Shown piece by piece: positions 51,961-60,397 of a stretch of DNA of 64,000 bases (its first letter is position 1; the number at the start of each line of letters is the position of its first letter). Below the pieces are notes generated by a model that did no database searches, was not told the origin of the DNA, and was given only the letters and a program-made list of their open reading frames with translations. Source of the DNA: Chryseobacterium sp. ISL-80. Its GTDB lineage: Bacteria > Bacillota > Bacilli > Bacillales > Cytobacillaceae. The DNA lies in NCBI GenBank assembly GCA_018613055.1, contig JAGGQZ010000008.1, positions 62,001 through 126,000 of the forward strand, read 5' to 3'. A program made the translations under genes and the position numbers.

Positions 51961-53440
51961 ATACAGCAGAAATGCTGCCGTCTTCTAAACATTCTAGTTC
52001 AACAATTACGTTCGTCCCCTGGCCCATTTCACTGACAATTTTCATCGTTCCATTATGCTCCTGAATGATTTTATTGCTCACCGTAAGCCCAAGCCCGATG
52101 CCTTTTTCCTTCGTTGTATAAAACGGAGTTCCAAGATAACGAAGGCGGTCAGGCTCAATTCCCGTTCCCTCATCCGAAATGCTGACAAGCACTTTTCCCT
52201 TCTCCTTCTTTTGCAGGTCGATCACGACATTCCCGCCACTCTGCATGGATTCAATCGCATTTTTCATAAAGTTTAAAAACACTTGCTTCAGCTGATGCGG
52301 ATTGCAAGAAAGCATGACTTTTTCATCTGGATAAGTTGGGATGATCTGGACATTGTGCATCATCGCCTGTGGATGGATGATATTGATCGTACTGTCCAAA
52401 ATCGCTTTCAAATCATCTTTTACATATTGGATTGCCTGTGGCTTGGCTAGTGACATGAACTCATTGACAATCATATCGATCCTGTCCAGCTCGTTCATGA
52501 TGATTGCCAGGTAATCTTCCTGCTTCTCCTTATCAAGGCATGTCTGCAGCAATTTTGAGAAACCCTTCAATGCTGTCAGCGGATTGCGGATTTCATGGGC
52601 CACCCCCGCAGCCAGCTGCCCGGTGACAGACAGCCTGTCCAAATTACGGATGGAGGCATCATGCTTGACCCGGTCCGTAATATTCCGGCCAACACTGACA
52701 AACGAGTCTATCTCCTTTTTTTCATTATAGATTGGCGAAAAGCTATATTCTGTATAAACGGATTCCAGATCGAAAGTGGTGAACTTTTTCCGTAAAATCT
52801 GCGGTTCTCCAGTTTCGACAATCTCCTTGAGCTTAAGATCGAGAATGGCATCTTCCTCTGATGTCAAAAATTCACCAAGATTCTTGCCAACAATTTGCTC
52901 CGGCTTCAAGCCGATCACTTTTTCATGGGAAGGGGAAGCATACAAAATCAGTTTACCTTTATTAATCACCTTGATCATGTCCGTCGTATTCTCGGTAATC
53001 AGCTCGTACAGCTCCCGTGTTCGGTGTAACTCATTCTCCATACTTACCACTTTGGTGATATCACGGTAAATTGCAATGATGGCAATGATCTCGCCCTGCT
53101 TATTACGGAATGGGGAATAAGAGACAGCAATGTCGAGCAATGATCCATCCTTATGGAATCGCTTCGTGATCATATTGGTAAATGCTTTGCCATTTTTGAC
53201 TTCGGAAATGATCCCTGGCACAAAATCTGGATTTGAAAACTCATGAAAGGTCCTGCCTATTAAATCTTCTTCTGTATAACCGAAAATCTCCGTGTACATA
53301 TGATTGATCCTCAAAAAACGGTTCTCCATATCTATAATGGCAAAACCGTCGGCGGTACAATCCAGGAATAAACTGAGCAATTCATCCGGATTATAGATGG
53401 TTGTATCATCCGGACCAAATATCGGAAAATCGTTACGCAT
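51959..53440 (-). CDS. Cytoplasmic PAS-PAS sensor histidine kinase, sporulation-kinase type
   Basis: A 493-residue kinase without membrane segments. Two PAS domains (about 18-135 and 140-258) precede the HisKA motif GVAHEIRNPLTALKGF (phospho-His282) and a HATPase with NFMKNAIESM, DEGTGI and GIGLGLTVS. This arrangement matches Bacillus sporulation kinases such as KinA/KinE that feed the Spo0F-Spo0A phosphorelay; no cognate regulator lies beside it, as is usual for that class. Which Kin protein it is cannot be told here. The ribosome site is GGAGAG. Confidence 0.82.
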   Translation of the reverse strand: MRNDFPIFGPDDTTIYNPDELLSLFLDCTADGFAIIDMENRFLRINHMYTEIFGYTEEDLIGRTFHEFSNPDFVPGIISEVKNGKAFTNMITKRFHKDGSLLDIAVSYSPFRNKQGEIIAIIAIYRDITKVVSMENELHRTRELYELITENTTDMIKVINKGKLILYASPSHEKVIGLKPEQIVGKNLGEFLTSEEDAILDLKLKEIVETGEPQILRKKFTTFDLESVYTEYSFSPIYNEKKEIDSFVSVGRNITDRVKHDASIRNLDRLSVTGQLAAGVAHEIRNPLTALKGFSKLLQTCLDKEKQEDYLAIIMNELDRIDMIVNEFMSLAKPQAIQYVKDDLKAILDSTINIIHPQAMMHNVQIIPTYPDEKVMLSCNPHQLKQVFLNFMKNAIESMQSGGNVVIDLQKKEKGKVLVSISDEGTGIEPDRLRYLGTPFYTTKEKGIGLGLTVSNKIIQEHNGTMKIVSEMGQGTNVIVELECLEDGSISAV

Positions 53441-53523
53441 AGAGATCTCTCCAAACCTATTAACCTTATAGCTTCATTTTACAGAAAGTTATGATTTTTC
53501 AAAAGAAGTATTTATTCTTCTTT

Positions 53524-53564
53524 TAAAAATCAAGAAGCCGCTATCCCTTATAAGGCAGCGGCTT
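53524..53564 (-). terminator. Terminator of hemY
   Basis: AAGCCGCT and AGCGGCTT pair around partly paired inner bases, with TTGATTTTTA after on the minus strand. Confidence 0.7.
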
Positions 53565-53573
53565 GAATCTCAT

Positions 53574-54980
53574 TCATTTAAGATATTCTAACACTTTTGC
53601 CACAGCAGCTTCTGCCTGGTCGATGCATCCAGGAATCCCGACACCCTCAAAAGAACTCCCCGCAAGGCAGATACCTGGAAGCTCTTGTTCAAGCTCCGAT
53701 TTTACTTTTGCGATTCTCTCGAGATGGCCAACGGTATATTGCGGCATTGCATTTCTCCATCTGGTCACAACAGTGAATTCTGGCTTTGCGGTAATGTTCA
53801 TCGTTTTATTCAAATCTCTTAAAACCAATTCGATGATTTCGTCATCTGATAGATTCACAGCTTCCTGGTCATCCGGCTTTCCGACATAGCAGCGGAGGAG
53901 GGTCATATCGTCTGGCGATGTTCCCGGCCATTTTTTATGGGTCCATGTACACGCGGTAATTCGGAAATCACTGTTTCTCGAGACGAGGAATCCTGTTCCG
54001 TCGATATCTTTCTCGATCGCCGATTTTGGAAATGCCATCGCTACATTTGCGACGGAATTGGCCGGCATGTGTTTGAACGGTTCCATGAATGGATATTCCG
54101 ACAGCATGCGCTGGGCGTGGAAATGGTCGGTCGCTATCACTACACTGTCAGCGGTACCCACCTCTCCATTTTCGAGATGGACTTTATAGGCCGACCCTGT
54201 CTTCTCTACCTTTTCAACTGCTCTTCCCTTCAAAACCGATCCTTCGTCGAGACGCGTTTCAACCTGGTGGACCAATTCCTCCAGACCCGTTGACAATGAA
54301 ATGAACATCCCTTTTTTGGAACCAGGCTTCTTAGCTGTTTTCGGAGACTTAGGCATCGATTTATTCAAGCCGATCACCAGGCTTCGATGCTTTTGTTCGA
54401 TTTCATAAAAATTAGGGAACAAAGCCATCAGGCTCAGCTCATCTATATCGCCTGCGTAAATCCCGGATAACAAAGGATCAATCAGGTTTTCTACAACCTC
54501 ATCACCGAGCCGGCGACGGAAAAAAGCACCTAATGACTGATCGGCTTTTGGTTCATCTTTGGGCAAAATAAAATCTCCCGCTGCACGCAATTTGCCCAGT
54601 GGAGAAAATAACCCTGACAACGCAAACGGAGTGGCCTTTGTGGGAATCCCCATGAAAGATCCCTCAGGCATTGTGTGTAGCCTGCCCCTTGCGTAGATAT
54701 AGGACCTCCCCGCCGTGTTCGAGATGATTTTGTCCTGGAGACCTACTTCCTCGATCAGTCTCATCGCACTCTTTTTTCGCGCTATGATGGAATCCGGCCC
54801 TCTTTCAATGATAAAACCATCACGCTTCTCAGTACTGATGACACCGCCAAGACGGCCGCTCGCCTCAATCAATTTCACTTGTATTGGCAGCTGATTTTCC
54901 CTTGCTTCCTTTTGGAGATAATACGCAGCCGCCAGCCCAGTGATCCCGCCGCCTATGATGATAACCTTCTTTGGGTCCAT
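53574..54980 (-). CDS. hemY: Coproporphyrinogen III oxidase HemY (CgoX)
   Basis: A 468-residue FAD-dependent oxidase of haem synthesis. The dinucleotide-binding motif VIIIGGGITGLAAAYYLQKE, LIEASGRLGGVISTEKRDGFIIERGPDSI and the C-terminal LAGSSFEGVGIPGCIDQAEAAV are all typical. In Firmicutes this enzyme makes coproporphyrin III rather than protoporphyrin. I start at ATG 54980 after AGGTGAG; a GTG three codons earlier is less well placed. B. subtilis has hemEHY together; here hemE and hemH are not adjacent, so the gene is detached. Confidence 0.9.
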   Translation of the reverse strand: MDPKKVIIIGGGITGLAAAYYLQKEARENQLPIQVKLIEASGRLGGVISTEKRDGFIIERGPDSIIARKKSAMRLIEEVGLQDKIISNTAGRSYIYARGRLHTMPEGSFMGIPTKATPFALSGLFSPLGKLRAAGDFILPKDEPKADQSLGAFFRRRLGDEVVENLIDPLLSGIYAGDIDELSLMALFPNFYEIEQKHRSLVIGLNKSMPKSPKTAKKPGSKKGMFISLSTGLEELVHQVETRLDEGSVLKGRAVEKVEKTGSAYKVHLENGEVGTADSVVIATDHFHAQRMLSEYPFMEPFKHMPANSVANVAMAFPKSAIEKDIDGTGFLVSRNSDFRITACTWTHKKWPGTSPDDMTLLRCYVGKPDDQEAVNLSDDEIIELVLRDLNKTMNITAKPEFTVVTRWRNAMPQYTVGHLERIAKVKSELEQELPGICLAGSSFEGVGIPGCIDQAEAAVAKVLEYLK

Positions 54981-55389
54981 ATCGCTCACCTATTCTTTTT
55001 TGTTTGATTATCTTATAGTTGTTCCCTGAAAGTATGTGAAGTTTTTAACACAAGAAAAGTATAGCACCAGAAATAGACAGGTTGATGGAAGTTTTTTTAC
55101 TAAAATGTGAACTTAGAGTCCGTGAATAGTGGAGGATTATCAGATTTCCGTCAAAGTTGGATCAGTCATGCATAAGAAAGGCGGAATTCAGCTGGAATCT
55201 TGAGCAGTCAAGCGCTGTTGACTGACCTGAATTAAGTTTTTTGGCGAATTTTTCATTATTTCGACCACATTTTGAAATATATCAGCGGATTTTCAATTTT
55301 ATCGACCACATTTTAAGATATTTCCACCACATTTCCGAATATATCGACCACATCACATTATCACAAAAAAAAATCCCGGTTCCCCGGGA
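54981..55389. other. Intergenic stretch with 21-bp repeats
   Basis: No gene is seen. It contains a small hairpin (CAGTCAA/TTGACTG, 55205-55224), the tandem array at 55239-55363 and a terminator at 55364-55391. Confidence 0.65.
55239..55363. repeat. 21-bp tandem array (same family as 15955-16119)
   Basis: Units start at about 55239, 55260, 55281, 55301, 55322 and 55343, that is every 20-21 bp, with a consensus near TCGACCACATTTTGAA. The family is shared with the array downstream of the secreted glucanase gene 39 kb away. It lies at the 3' side of the ABC exporter operon. Confidence 0.8.
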
Positions 55390-55391
55390 TT
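55364..55391 (-). terminator. Terminator of the ABC exporter operon
   Basis: AATCCCGG and CCGGGATT form a perfect stem followed by TTTTTTTTT on the minus strand. Confidence 0.88.
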
Positions 55392-56187
55392 ACACATTCA
55401 TATCTCTTTTTCGATAAAACACGTAAGTCACAACCGTGAGCACGAACAGCAGCAGTCCTGACAATCCCAGGTACACCGGCTCGAACCCGCCTTCCTCCAG
55501 CACAAGCTTCGCATCATAATATTTGAATGGAGTCAGGAACTTCAGTCCGTCCAGCTTCTCATTCAAGTCAATTGCAATCGACAGGATGAAGAGGAAAAGC
55601 AAGATTCCTGTTGCCAGGGAGGTGGCTTTTTTCGCATTTTTAAGAACAGCTGCGATGGCCGTTCCAATGACAAGGAAAATCAATTGAAGAATGAACATCC
55701 CAATCATCAGCAACGCAATCTCCCCGGTGATGTCCTCGCCTTCTGTATATTTCCCGACCATGCCGACAGAGGCAGCAAGGGTGACAAGATTGAAAATCAA
55801 AATATTAACCAGCGCGGCGGAAAGCTTTGCTGATATCATCCACGTCCTTGAAATCGGCTTGACGAGCAGGAACTCTACCGTTTTGTCTCGCTCTTCCTTG
55901 GCGATGATATTCGAACCAAGCATCGCTGCATGGATGGCTGCCATCACGGCCAGGTAAAGAAACAGGACTCCAAAATAACCGATCGGTGTCGACAAATCAA
56001 GCGAACCAGTGCCCATGATTGCCTGAAGCGATTTTGGCATATCGGCCATCAGCGCATTCATCGATTGCCCGTTTCCCTCGAGGCTTGAGTACTTTGCCAT
56101 GCCCGAAGCGACCATGAAGATAACGCCAATACACCAGATGATTAACGCTTTCCGGTTTCCTTTCAATTCTCTTTTAAAAAGATTCAC
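55390..56187 (-). CDS. ABC-2 type permease (second subunit)
   Basis: A 265-residue membrane protein with six TM segments; the stretch KEERDKTVEFLLVKPISRTWMISAKL is typical of ABC-2 exporters of the NatB/YhcI kind. It is a clear paralogue of the permease encoded just upstream (same length, same KTxxFLLxKPxxR motif), so the two likely form a heterodimer. The start is GTG, with GGGAGGAGGG, 15 nt after the previous stop. Substrate unknown. Confidence 0.85.
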   Translation of the reverse strand: MNLFKRELKGNRKALIIWCIGVIFMVASGMAKYSSLEGNGQSMNALMADMPKSLQAIMGTGSLDLSTPIGYFGVLFLYLAVMAAIHAAMLGSNIIAKEERDKTVEFLLVKPISRTWMISAKLSAALVNILIFNLVTLAASVGMVGKYTEGEDITGEIALLMIGMFILQLIFLVIGTAIAAVLKNAKKATSLATGILLFLFILSIAIDLNEKLDGLKFLTPFKYYDAKLVLEEGGFEPVYLGLSGLLLFVLTVVTYVFYRKRDMNV

Positions 56188-56202
56188 GATCTTCCCTCCT
56201 CC

Positions 56203-57000
56203 CTAGACGGAATGGACATCCTTTTTCGAGTATAAATAATAGCTGGCAACGATTGCGGCAATGATAAGAATGGCAGCTGTTAGAAGAAAAGAAGTTTCAT
56301 AGCTTGCATGCTGCGTGATATAAGCCGAATCAAAATAATTGAACGGCGTCAAATAACGCAACGCTTCATCCTCTGTTGTCGAACTAATCATCCCGAGCAT
56401 AAAAAAGCCAAAAACCGTTCCTAGCGAAACCGAAATCACCGATTTAATTCTCGGAAAAATTGCGGAGATAACGATTCCCAACGCCAAGAACATCAGCTGA
56501 AGAAAGAATAGGGAAACGGCAATCAGGAATAAAGCCTCCTTGTTAAAATCGTCCACCGAGACGATGGATGCCATCACTAATGCCGCGGCGATAAACACGA
56601 TATTGGTGATGAAGAGGGAAACCAATGCAGCCAGCAGTTTTGAAGTGACGACCTGCGCCCGGGTCACCGGCTTTGTCAGCAGGAAGTCCGCCGTCTTTTC
56701 ACGCGTTTCCTTTGATAAAATAGAGGTTCCCAGATTCATAGCCTGGATGGCGCCCGCAAGCTTCAGGTACAGGAACGCATACGAGAAAAATCCAATCAAT
56801 GTTGCGATGCTGTCCACTGACAATCCAATCGCCTTCCTCAACTCAACCGGGAAGCCTTTAAGCAGACTCTTGAACTCTTCTGCATCCTTTGAAAAGGAAG
56901 GGAACATCGATAAAAACAAAACCACCAGCGCCACCAGGGACAAGGTCCAGATGACAGTCGACTTCCGGTAGGCCTTCAGTTCGTGAAGGAACATATTCAT
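56203..57000 (-). CDS. ABC-2 type permease (first subunit)
   Basis: A 265-residue permease with six TM segments and the motif KETREKTADFLLTKPVTRAQVVTSKLLAAL. It is a tandem-duplication paralogue of the next gene. The ATG follows AAGGAGGAA and lies 3 nt after the ATPase stop, so expression is coupled. Confidence 0.85.
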   Translation of the reverse strand: MNMFLHELKAYRKSTVIWTLSLVALVVLFLSMFPSFSKDAEEFKSLLKGFPVELRKAIGLSVDSIATLIGFFSYAFLYLKLAGAIQAMNLGTSILSKETREKTADFLLTKPVTRAQVVTSKLLAALVSLFITNIVFIAAALVMASIVSVDDFNKEALFLIAVSLFFLQLMFLALGIVISAIFPRIKSVISVSLGTVFGFFMLGMISSTTEDEALRYLTPFNYFDSAYITQHASYETSFLLTAAILIIAAIVASYYLYSKKDVHSV

Positions 57001-57003
57001 GTT

Positions 57004-57888
57004 CTATTCCTCCTTTTCATAGTAATGCATGAAAATCTCTTCAAGGTCAGGCTCCTCCACCCAGAGGTTCGCAATCTCGATTTCCGCGATTTTTTTCATG
57101 ATGGAATTGAGATTTCCCCTGAATAAAAAGCTAATGATATGGCCGTCCTGCTGCAGCTGGTTCACACCTTCTATATAGAAAAGTTCTTTATTGATAGCGG
57201 TGCTTGTTTCTATTTTGAATTTCTTATAGGTGTTTTCTTTTAGCGTGCTGATTTTCTCGACCGTGACAATCCGGCCGTCCTTGATGATCGCAACCCTGTC
57301 ACACAGCCTTTGCACCTCACTGAGAATATGGGAGGAAAACAGGATTGTCGCGCCTTTCTTGTTTTCTTTTTCAAGAAGCTCGAAAAACTTCTGCTGCATG
57401 AGCGGATCGAGTCCGCTTGTCGGCTCATCGAGGATGATCAGCTTCGGTTCATGAAGCAGCCCCTGGACGATGCCGACCTTCTTTTTGTTCCCAAGCGAAA
57501 GATCATCGATTTTCTTGGTCAGGTCCAGCTCCATGATCTCAGCAAGCTCCTTGATCCGCTTTGTACAATCCTTTTTGTAAAAGCTTGCCGAGTACTTGAG
57601 CAAATCCATGACCTTCATATTGTCATAATAAAAAACTTCGGAAGGCAGGTAGCCAATTTCCTTCTTGATTTCCGGAGCCGCCGTGATGATATCTTTTCCG
57701 AAAATCGTCGCGCTGCCTCTTGTTGGATAGATCAATGACAGAAGCGTACGAATCGTCGTCGATTTCCCCGCGCCATTCGGGCCGATGAAACCGAAAATCT
57801 CGCCTTCCTTCACATTAAAGCTGACATCCTCAATTCCCCTTGCCTTGCCGTACATTTTCGTCAGATTGTTAATCTCAATCACGTTCAT
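57004..57888 (-). CDS. ABC exporter ATPase
   Basis: A 294-residue ATPase of the CcmA/NatA-like class. Walker A is GPNGAGKSTTIRTLL, the signature LSLGNKKKVGIVQGLL is slightly off the LSGGQ norm, as in many exporters of this type, Walker B is LIILDEPTSGLDP and the H-loop FSSHILSEV. I start at ATG 57888 after GGAGGG; six codons upstream are open. It heads a three-gene exporter operon, with a TetR gene immediately upstream on the same strand, suggesting a regulated detoxification pump. Confidence 0.87.
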   Translation of the reverse strand: MNVIEINNLTKMYGKARGIEDVSFNVKEGEIFGFIGPNGAGKSTTIRTLLSLIYPTRGSATIFGKDIITAAPEIKKEIGYLPSEVFYYDNMKVMDLLKYSASFYKKDCTKRIKELAEIMELDLTKKIDDLSLGNKKKVGIVQGLLHEPKLIILDEPTSGLDPLMQQKFFELLEKENKKGATILFSSHILSEVQRLCDRVAIIKDGRIVTVEKISTLKENTYKKFKIETSTAINKELFYIEGVNQLQQDGHIISFLFRGNLNSIMKKIAEIEIANLWVEEPDLEEIFMHYYEKEE

Positions 57889-57999
57889 GCCAGACCCTCC
57901 CTCCAATTTCTCTCTTCCACCATTGCACTCGAAATGATTTTATCATGGTCGGTTTCAGCGTTTTTCTACCGTTTATCAACTTTATTCACGGTTAAGCTT

Positions 58000-58104
58000 C
58001 TTTTATTTCCGGTTGAACTGTTTTTATTTCCGGTTGAACTGTTTTTATTTCCGGTTGAACTGTTTTTATTTACGGTTGAACTGCTTTTATTTCCGGTTAC
58101 GGTT
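58000..58104. repeat. 21-bp tandem array between the TetR and ABC exporter genes
   Basis: Five units (58000, 58021, 58042, 58063, 58084) share TTTCCGGTTGAACTG with a T-rich start and no length change; worn copies extend left to about 57960. Because 21 is a multiple of three, a plus-strand frame reads a heptad LFPVELF here, but it has no ribosome site and I do not call it a gene. The array lies in the region that should hold the exporter promoter. Confidence 0.85.
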
Positions 58105-58140
58105 AATCCGGATTAAATGACATTCGGTATCGCTATTTCG

Positions 58141-58770
58141 CTATTCGCTTCTGTAAAACGCCTTCTTCATCATATCGATATACACTTCGGCTTCTTGGAA
58201 TGCTTCCTCAAAGTCATCAAGTCCTTTGTTCAGTCTTTTCGCTTTTTCGAGTTCCTGGTTGCTGAATCCCTGGAGCGTCCACATGATGATGTTGATGGTT
58301 CTTTGGATGTCCGTCCCATCACGAAATTTTTCAAGGTCGATATTATCAAATAGTTTGCTATAGCTGTCTTGCATCAATTCTGTAGTGGTGTTATTCAAGC
58401 TCTCTTTCACATCTTCAGAGGATTCCATCGAGGCAGACATCATAAAGTCAAATATCTCTGGATGCCTGGCCATCAGCCTGCTTTTTAGGATCATCAGGTT
58501 CTTCAGCCTTTCAAAGATATCTCGTTCAGAAAAATCCAGTTCCTGAAAGAATTCCTCCGATATAACTTCTGTAAAGTGGTTGTATAGAAACAAATAGAGC
58601 TCTTTTTTATTATTAAAATAGTGAAACAAAAGTCCTTTTGAAATTCCTGCTGATTTGACGATCTCATTCGTAGAAGCATTTTCGTATCCCTTTTGGGCAA
58701 ACTCTTTGAGAGCAGCGTTCAGGATTCTTTCCTGCTTCTCCGGATTCAAACTTAAAAACTTAGAAGTCAT
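58141..58770 (-). CDS. TetR family transcriptional regulator
   Basis: A 209-residue repressor with an N-terminal helix-turn-helix (ILNAALKEFAQKGYENASTN then EIVKSAGISKGLLFHYFNNK) and an all-helical ligand domain. It most likely represses itself and the downstream ABC exporter. The ATG follows GAGGAGGG. Two near-identical palindromes just upstream of the start are its probable operators. The inducing ligand is unknown. Confidence 0.87.
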   Translation of the reverse strand: MTSKFLSLNPEKQERILNAALKEFAQKGYENASTNEIVKSAGISKGLLFHYFNNKKELYLFLYNHFTEVISEEFFQELDFSERDIFERLKNLMILKSRLMARHPEIFDFMMSASMESSEDVKESLNNTTTELMQDSYSKLFDNIDLEKFRDGTDIQRTINIIMWTLQGFSNQELEKAKRLNKGLDDFEEAFQEAEVYIDMMKKAFYRSE

Positions 58771-58788
58771 TGTGCCCTCCTCATTGTT

Positions 58789-58809
58789 TATTGACCACCT
58801 TGGTCAATA
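58789..58809. promoter_or_regulatory. TetR operator, proximal copy
   Basis: A palindrome with half-sites TTGACCA and TGGTCAA and a 3-bp centre (CCT), 19 bp upstream of the TetR start. An almost identical site lies 34 bp away centre to centre. Confidence 0.72.
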
Positions 58810-58822
58810 CTATTGTATTCCT

Positions 58823-58843
58823 TATTGACCAACCTGGTCAATA
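58823..58843. promoter_or_regulatory. TetR operator, distal copy
   Basis: The same half-sites TTGACCA/TGGTCAA with centre ACC. Two sites about three helical turns apart suggest two repressor dimers on the same face of the helix. Confidence 0.72.
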
Positions 58844-58864
58844 TCATTCACACCAAACTTTTCG

Positions 58865-58897
58865 ACAAAAACAAAGAGACCGCCGATTGGCAGTCTC
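58865..58897 (-). terminator. Terminator of the kyn operon
   Basis: GAGAC-GCC and GGC-GTCTC pair (one mismatch) with a GATT loop and a T-rich tail on the minus strand, after kynB. Confidence 0.75.
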
Positions 58898-58905
58898 CTT
58901 GTTGT

Positions 58906-59529
58906 TTATTTTTTCCGGATTACAGCTCTAACCGGGCTCCCGTCTGCCTGTTCCAGCGGGAGCGGCAAAGCGATGAGTTCATAGTCCCCAGGTTCAATCT
59001 GGTCCAGCACGAGTCCTTCAAGGATATGGATTCCATTGTTGTTCAATTCATGATGTGCTTTGAGTTCCTTGCTGTCCAGCGGGTCGACTGATGGCAAATC
59101 GAGTCCGAGTAATTGCACTCCCTGCTCAGCGAGATGTGCAGCCAATTCCGGCTCGATATGCGGGATCGATTCCGGGAATGCTGTTTTATCCTGCCATGCA
59201 TCTGTGCGGATCAGCAGCCGCTTTACTCTGCTTAGATTAATGCCTTCAAGCTCCTTAATACCAATGCTGGCTGGTTTATCCACATGGATTACAAGCGCGG
59301 GGCCAATATAGAGATTGAAGTCCAAATCAATGACCTTTTTACCATCGCTTTCGAAATGAAAAGGGGCATCAATATGTGTGCCGGTGTGTGTGCTCATCGT
59401 CACCTGCCCGACATTGACCGAACCGCTTTCTTCCATTCCCCAGCTCACTTTATATTCAAATGGCGTGTCGCCAGGCCAGACAGGAATTTTATTGTGTAAA
59501 ACCTGCGAAATATCAATCCATTCTCCCAT
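58906..59529 (-). CDS. kynB: Kynurenine formamidase (arylformamidase) KynB
   Basis: A 207-residue metal-dependent cyclase-family hydrolase that turns N-formylkynurenine into kynurenine and formate. The zinc motif HTGTHIDAPFHF and the N-terminal WIDISQVLHNKIPVWPGDTPF are characteristic of bacterial KynB. It is the last gene of the operon and starts 19 nt after the kynA stop. Confidence 0.92.
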   Translation of the reverse strand: MGEWIDISQVLHNKIPVWPGDTPFEYKVSWGMEESGSVNVGQVTMSTHTGTHIDAPFHFESDGKKVIDLDFNLYIGPALVIHVDKPASIGIKELEGINLSRVKRLLIRTDAWQDKTAFPESIPHIEPELAAHLAEQGVQLLGLDLPSVDPLDSKELKAHHELNNNGIHILEGLVLDQIEPGDYELIALPLPLEQADGSPVRAVIRKK

Positions 59530-59548
59530 TCATTTTCCTTCTTTCTTA

Positions 59549-60382
59549 TTATAACTTCGTCCTCAAGCTCCACAGCTCAGGGAAAAAACGGTGGTCGACG
59601 ACCTTTTTCAAATAAGATACACCGGCGGATCCGCCTGTTCCAGCTTTGTGCCCGATGATCCGTTCCACCGTGCTCATATGATTGAAGCGCCACAGCTGCT
59701 GCTTGCTGCCGATATCGACCAGCTTTTCCGCAAGCTCATAAAGATCCCAGTACTGTTCGACATGGCGGTAAACCGTTAGCCACGCTTCCTCGACGCTGGC
59801 ATTTGGTTCGTACGGCTGCGACCAGTCACGGTTCAGCGCGGCATCATCGATCTGAAGTCCTCGTATTGACAGTGCTTGAATGGCTGCATCATAAATCGAG
59901 CGTTCGTGCAGTGCATCCTCCATCATTTTGTGCAGTTCCACATCATGTTTGTAGACGGATAACACATTTGCCTGCTTCTGCCCTAGAGCGAATTCAATCA
60001 GGCGGTTTTGATACGATTGGAATCCGGATGAATGTCCAAGCTTGTCACGGAATTCCATATATTCTGCAGGAGTCAGTGTCGACAGCACACTCCATGACTG
60101 GATCAGCTGCTCCTGGATCCGCGAAACCCTCGACAGCATTTTAAAAGACGGCTCCAGGTCATTTTTCCGGATGCAGTCAATCGCCGCGTTTACTTCATGT
60201 AAAATCAGCTTCATCCACAGCTCACTTGCCTGATGAATAACAATGAAGAGCATTTCATCGTGGTGATCCGACAGACGCTGCTGGCTGGACAGGATTTTAT
60301 CCAATTGCAGATAGCTGCCATAGGACAGCTCTTTTGAAAAATCGGTATGGATTTCATGTGAAGTTCTCTGTTCTTCCTTCAT
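59549..60382 (-). CDS. kynA: Tryptophan 2,3-dioxygenase KynA
   Basis: A 277-residue haem enzyme that opens the indole ring of tryptophan to give N-formylkynurenine. The N-terminus ([20 protein letters not shown]), [19 protein letters not shown] with the active-site His, the [13 protein letters not shown] stretch and the C-terminal [17 protein letters not shown] match the family. The ribosome site is GGGGGAAG. It starts 15 nt after kynU. Confidence 0.93.
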   Translation of the reverse strand: MKEEQRTSHEIHTDFSKELSYGSYLQLDKILSSQQRLSDHHDEMLFIVIHQASELWMKLILHEVNAAIDCIRKNDLEPSFKMLSRVSRIQEQLIQSWSVLSTLTPAEYMEFRDKLGHSSGFQSYQNRLIEFALGQKQANVLSVYKHDVELHKMMEDALHERSIYDAAIQALSIRGLQIDDAALNRDWSQPYEPNASVEEAWLTVYRHVEQYWDLYELAEKLVDIGSKQQLWRFNHMSTVERIIGHKAGTGGSAGVSYLKKVVDHRFFPELWSLRTKL

Positions 60383-60397
60383 TTTCCGGCTTCCCCC

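Noticed and set aside
57934-58116. 60-codon frame reading LFPVELF heptads
   Set aside because: It follows from the 21-bp repeat (a multiple of three), lacks a ribosome site and lies in a promoter region.
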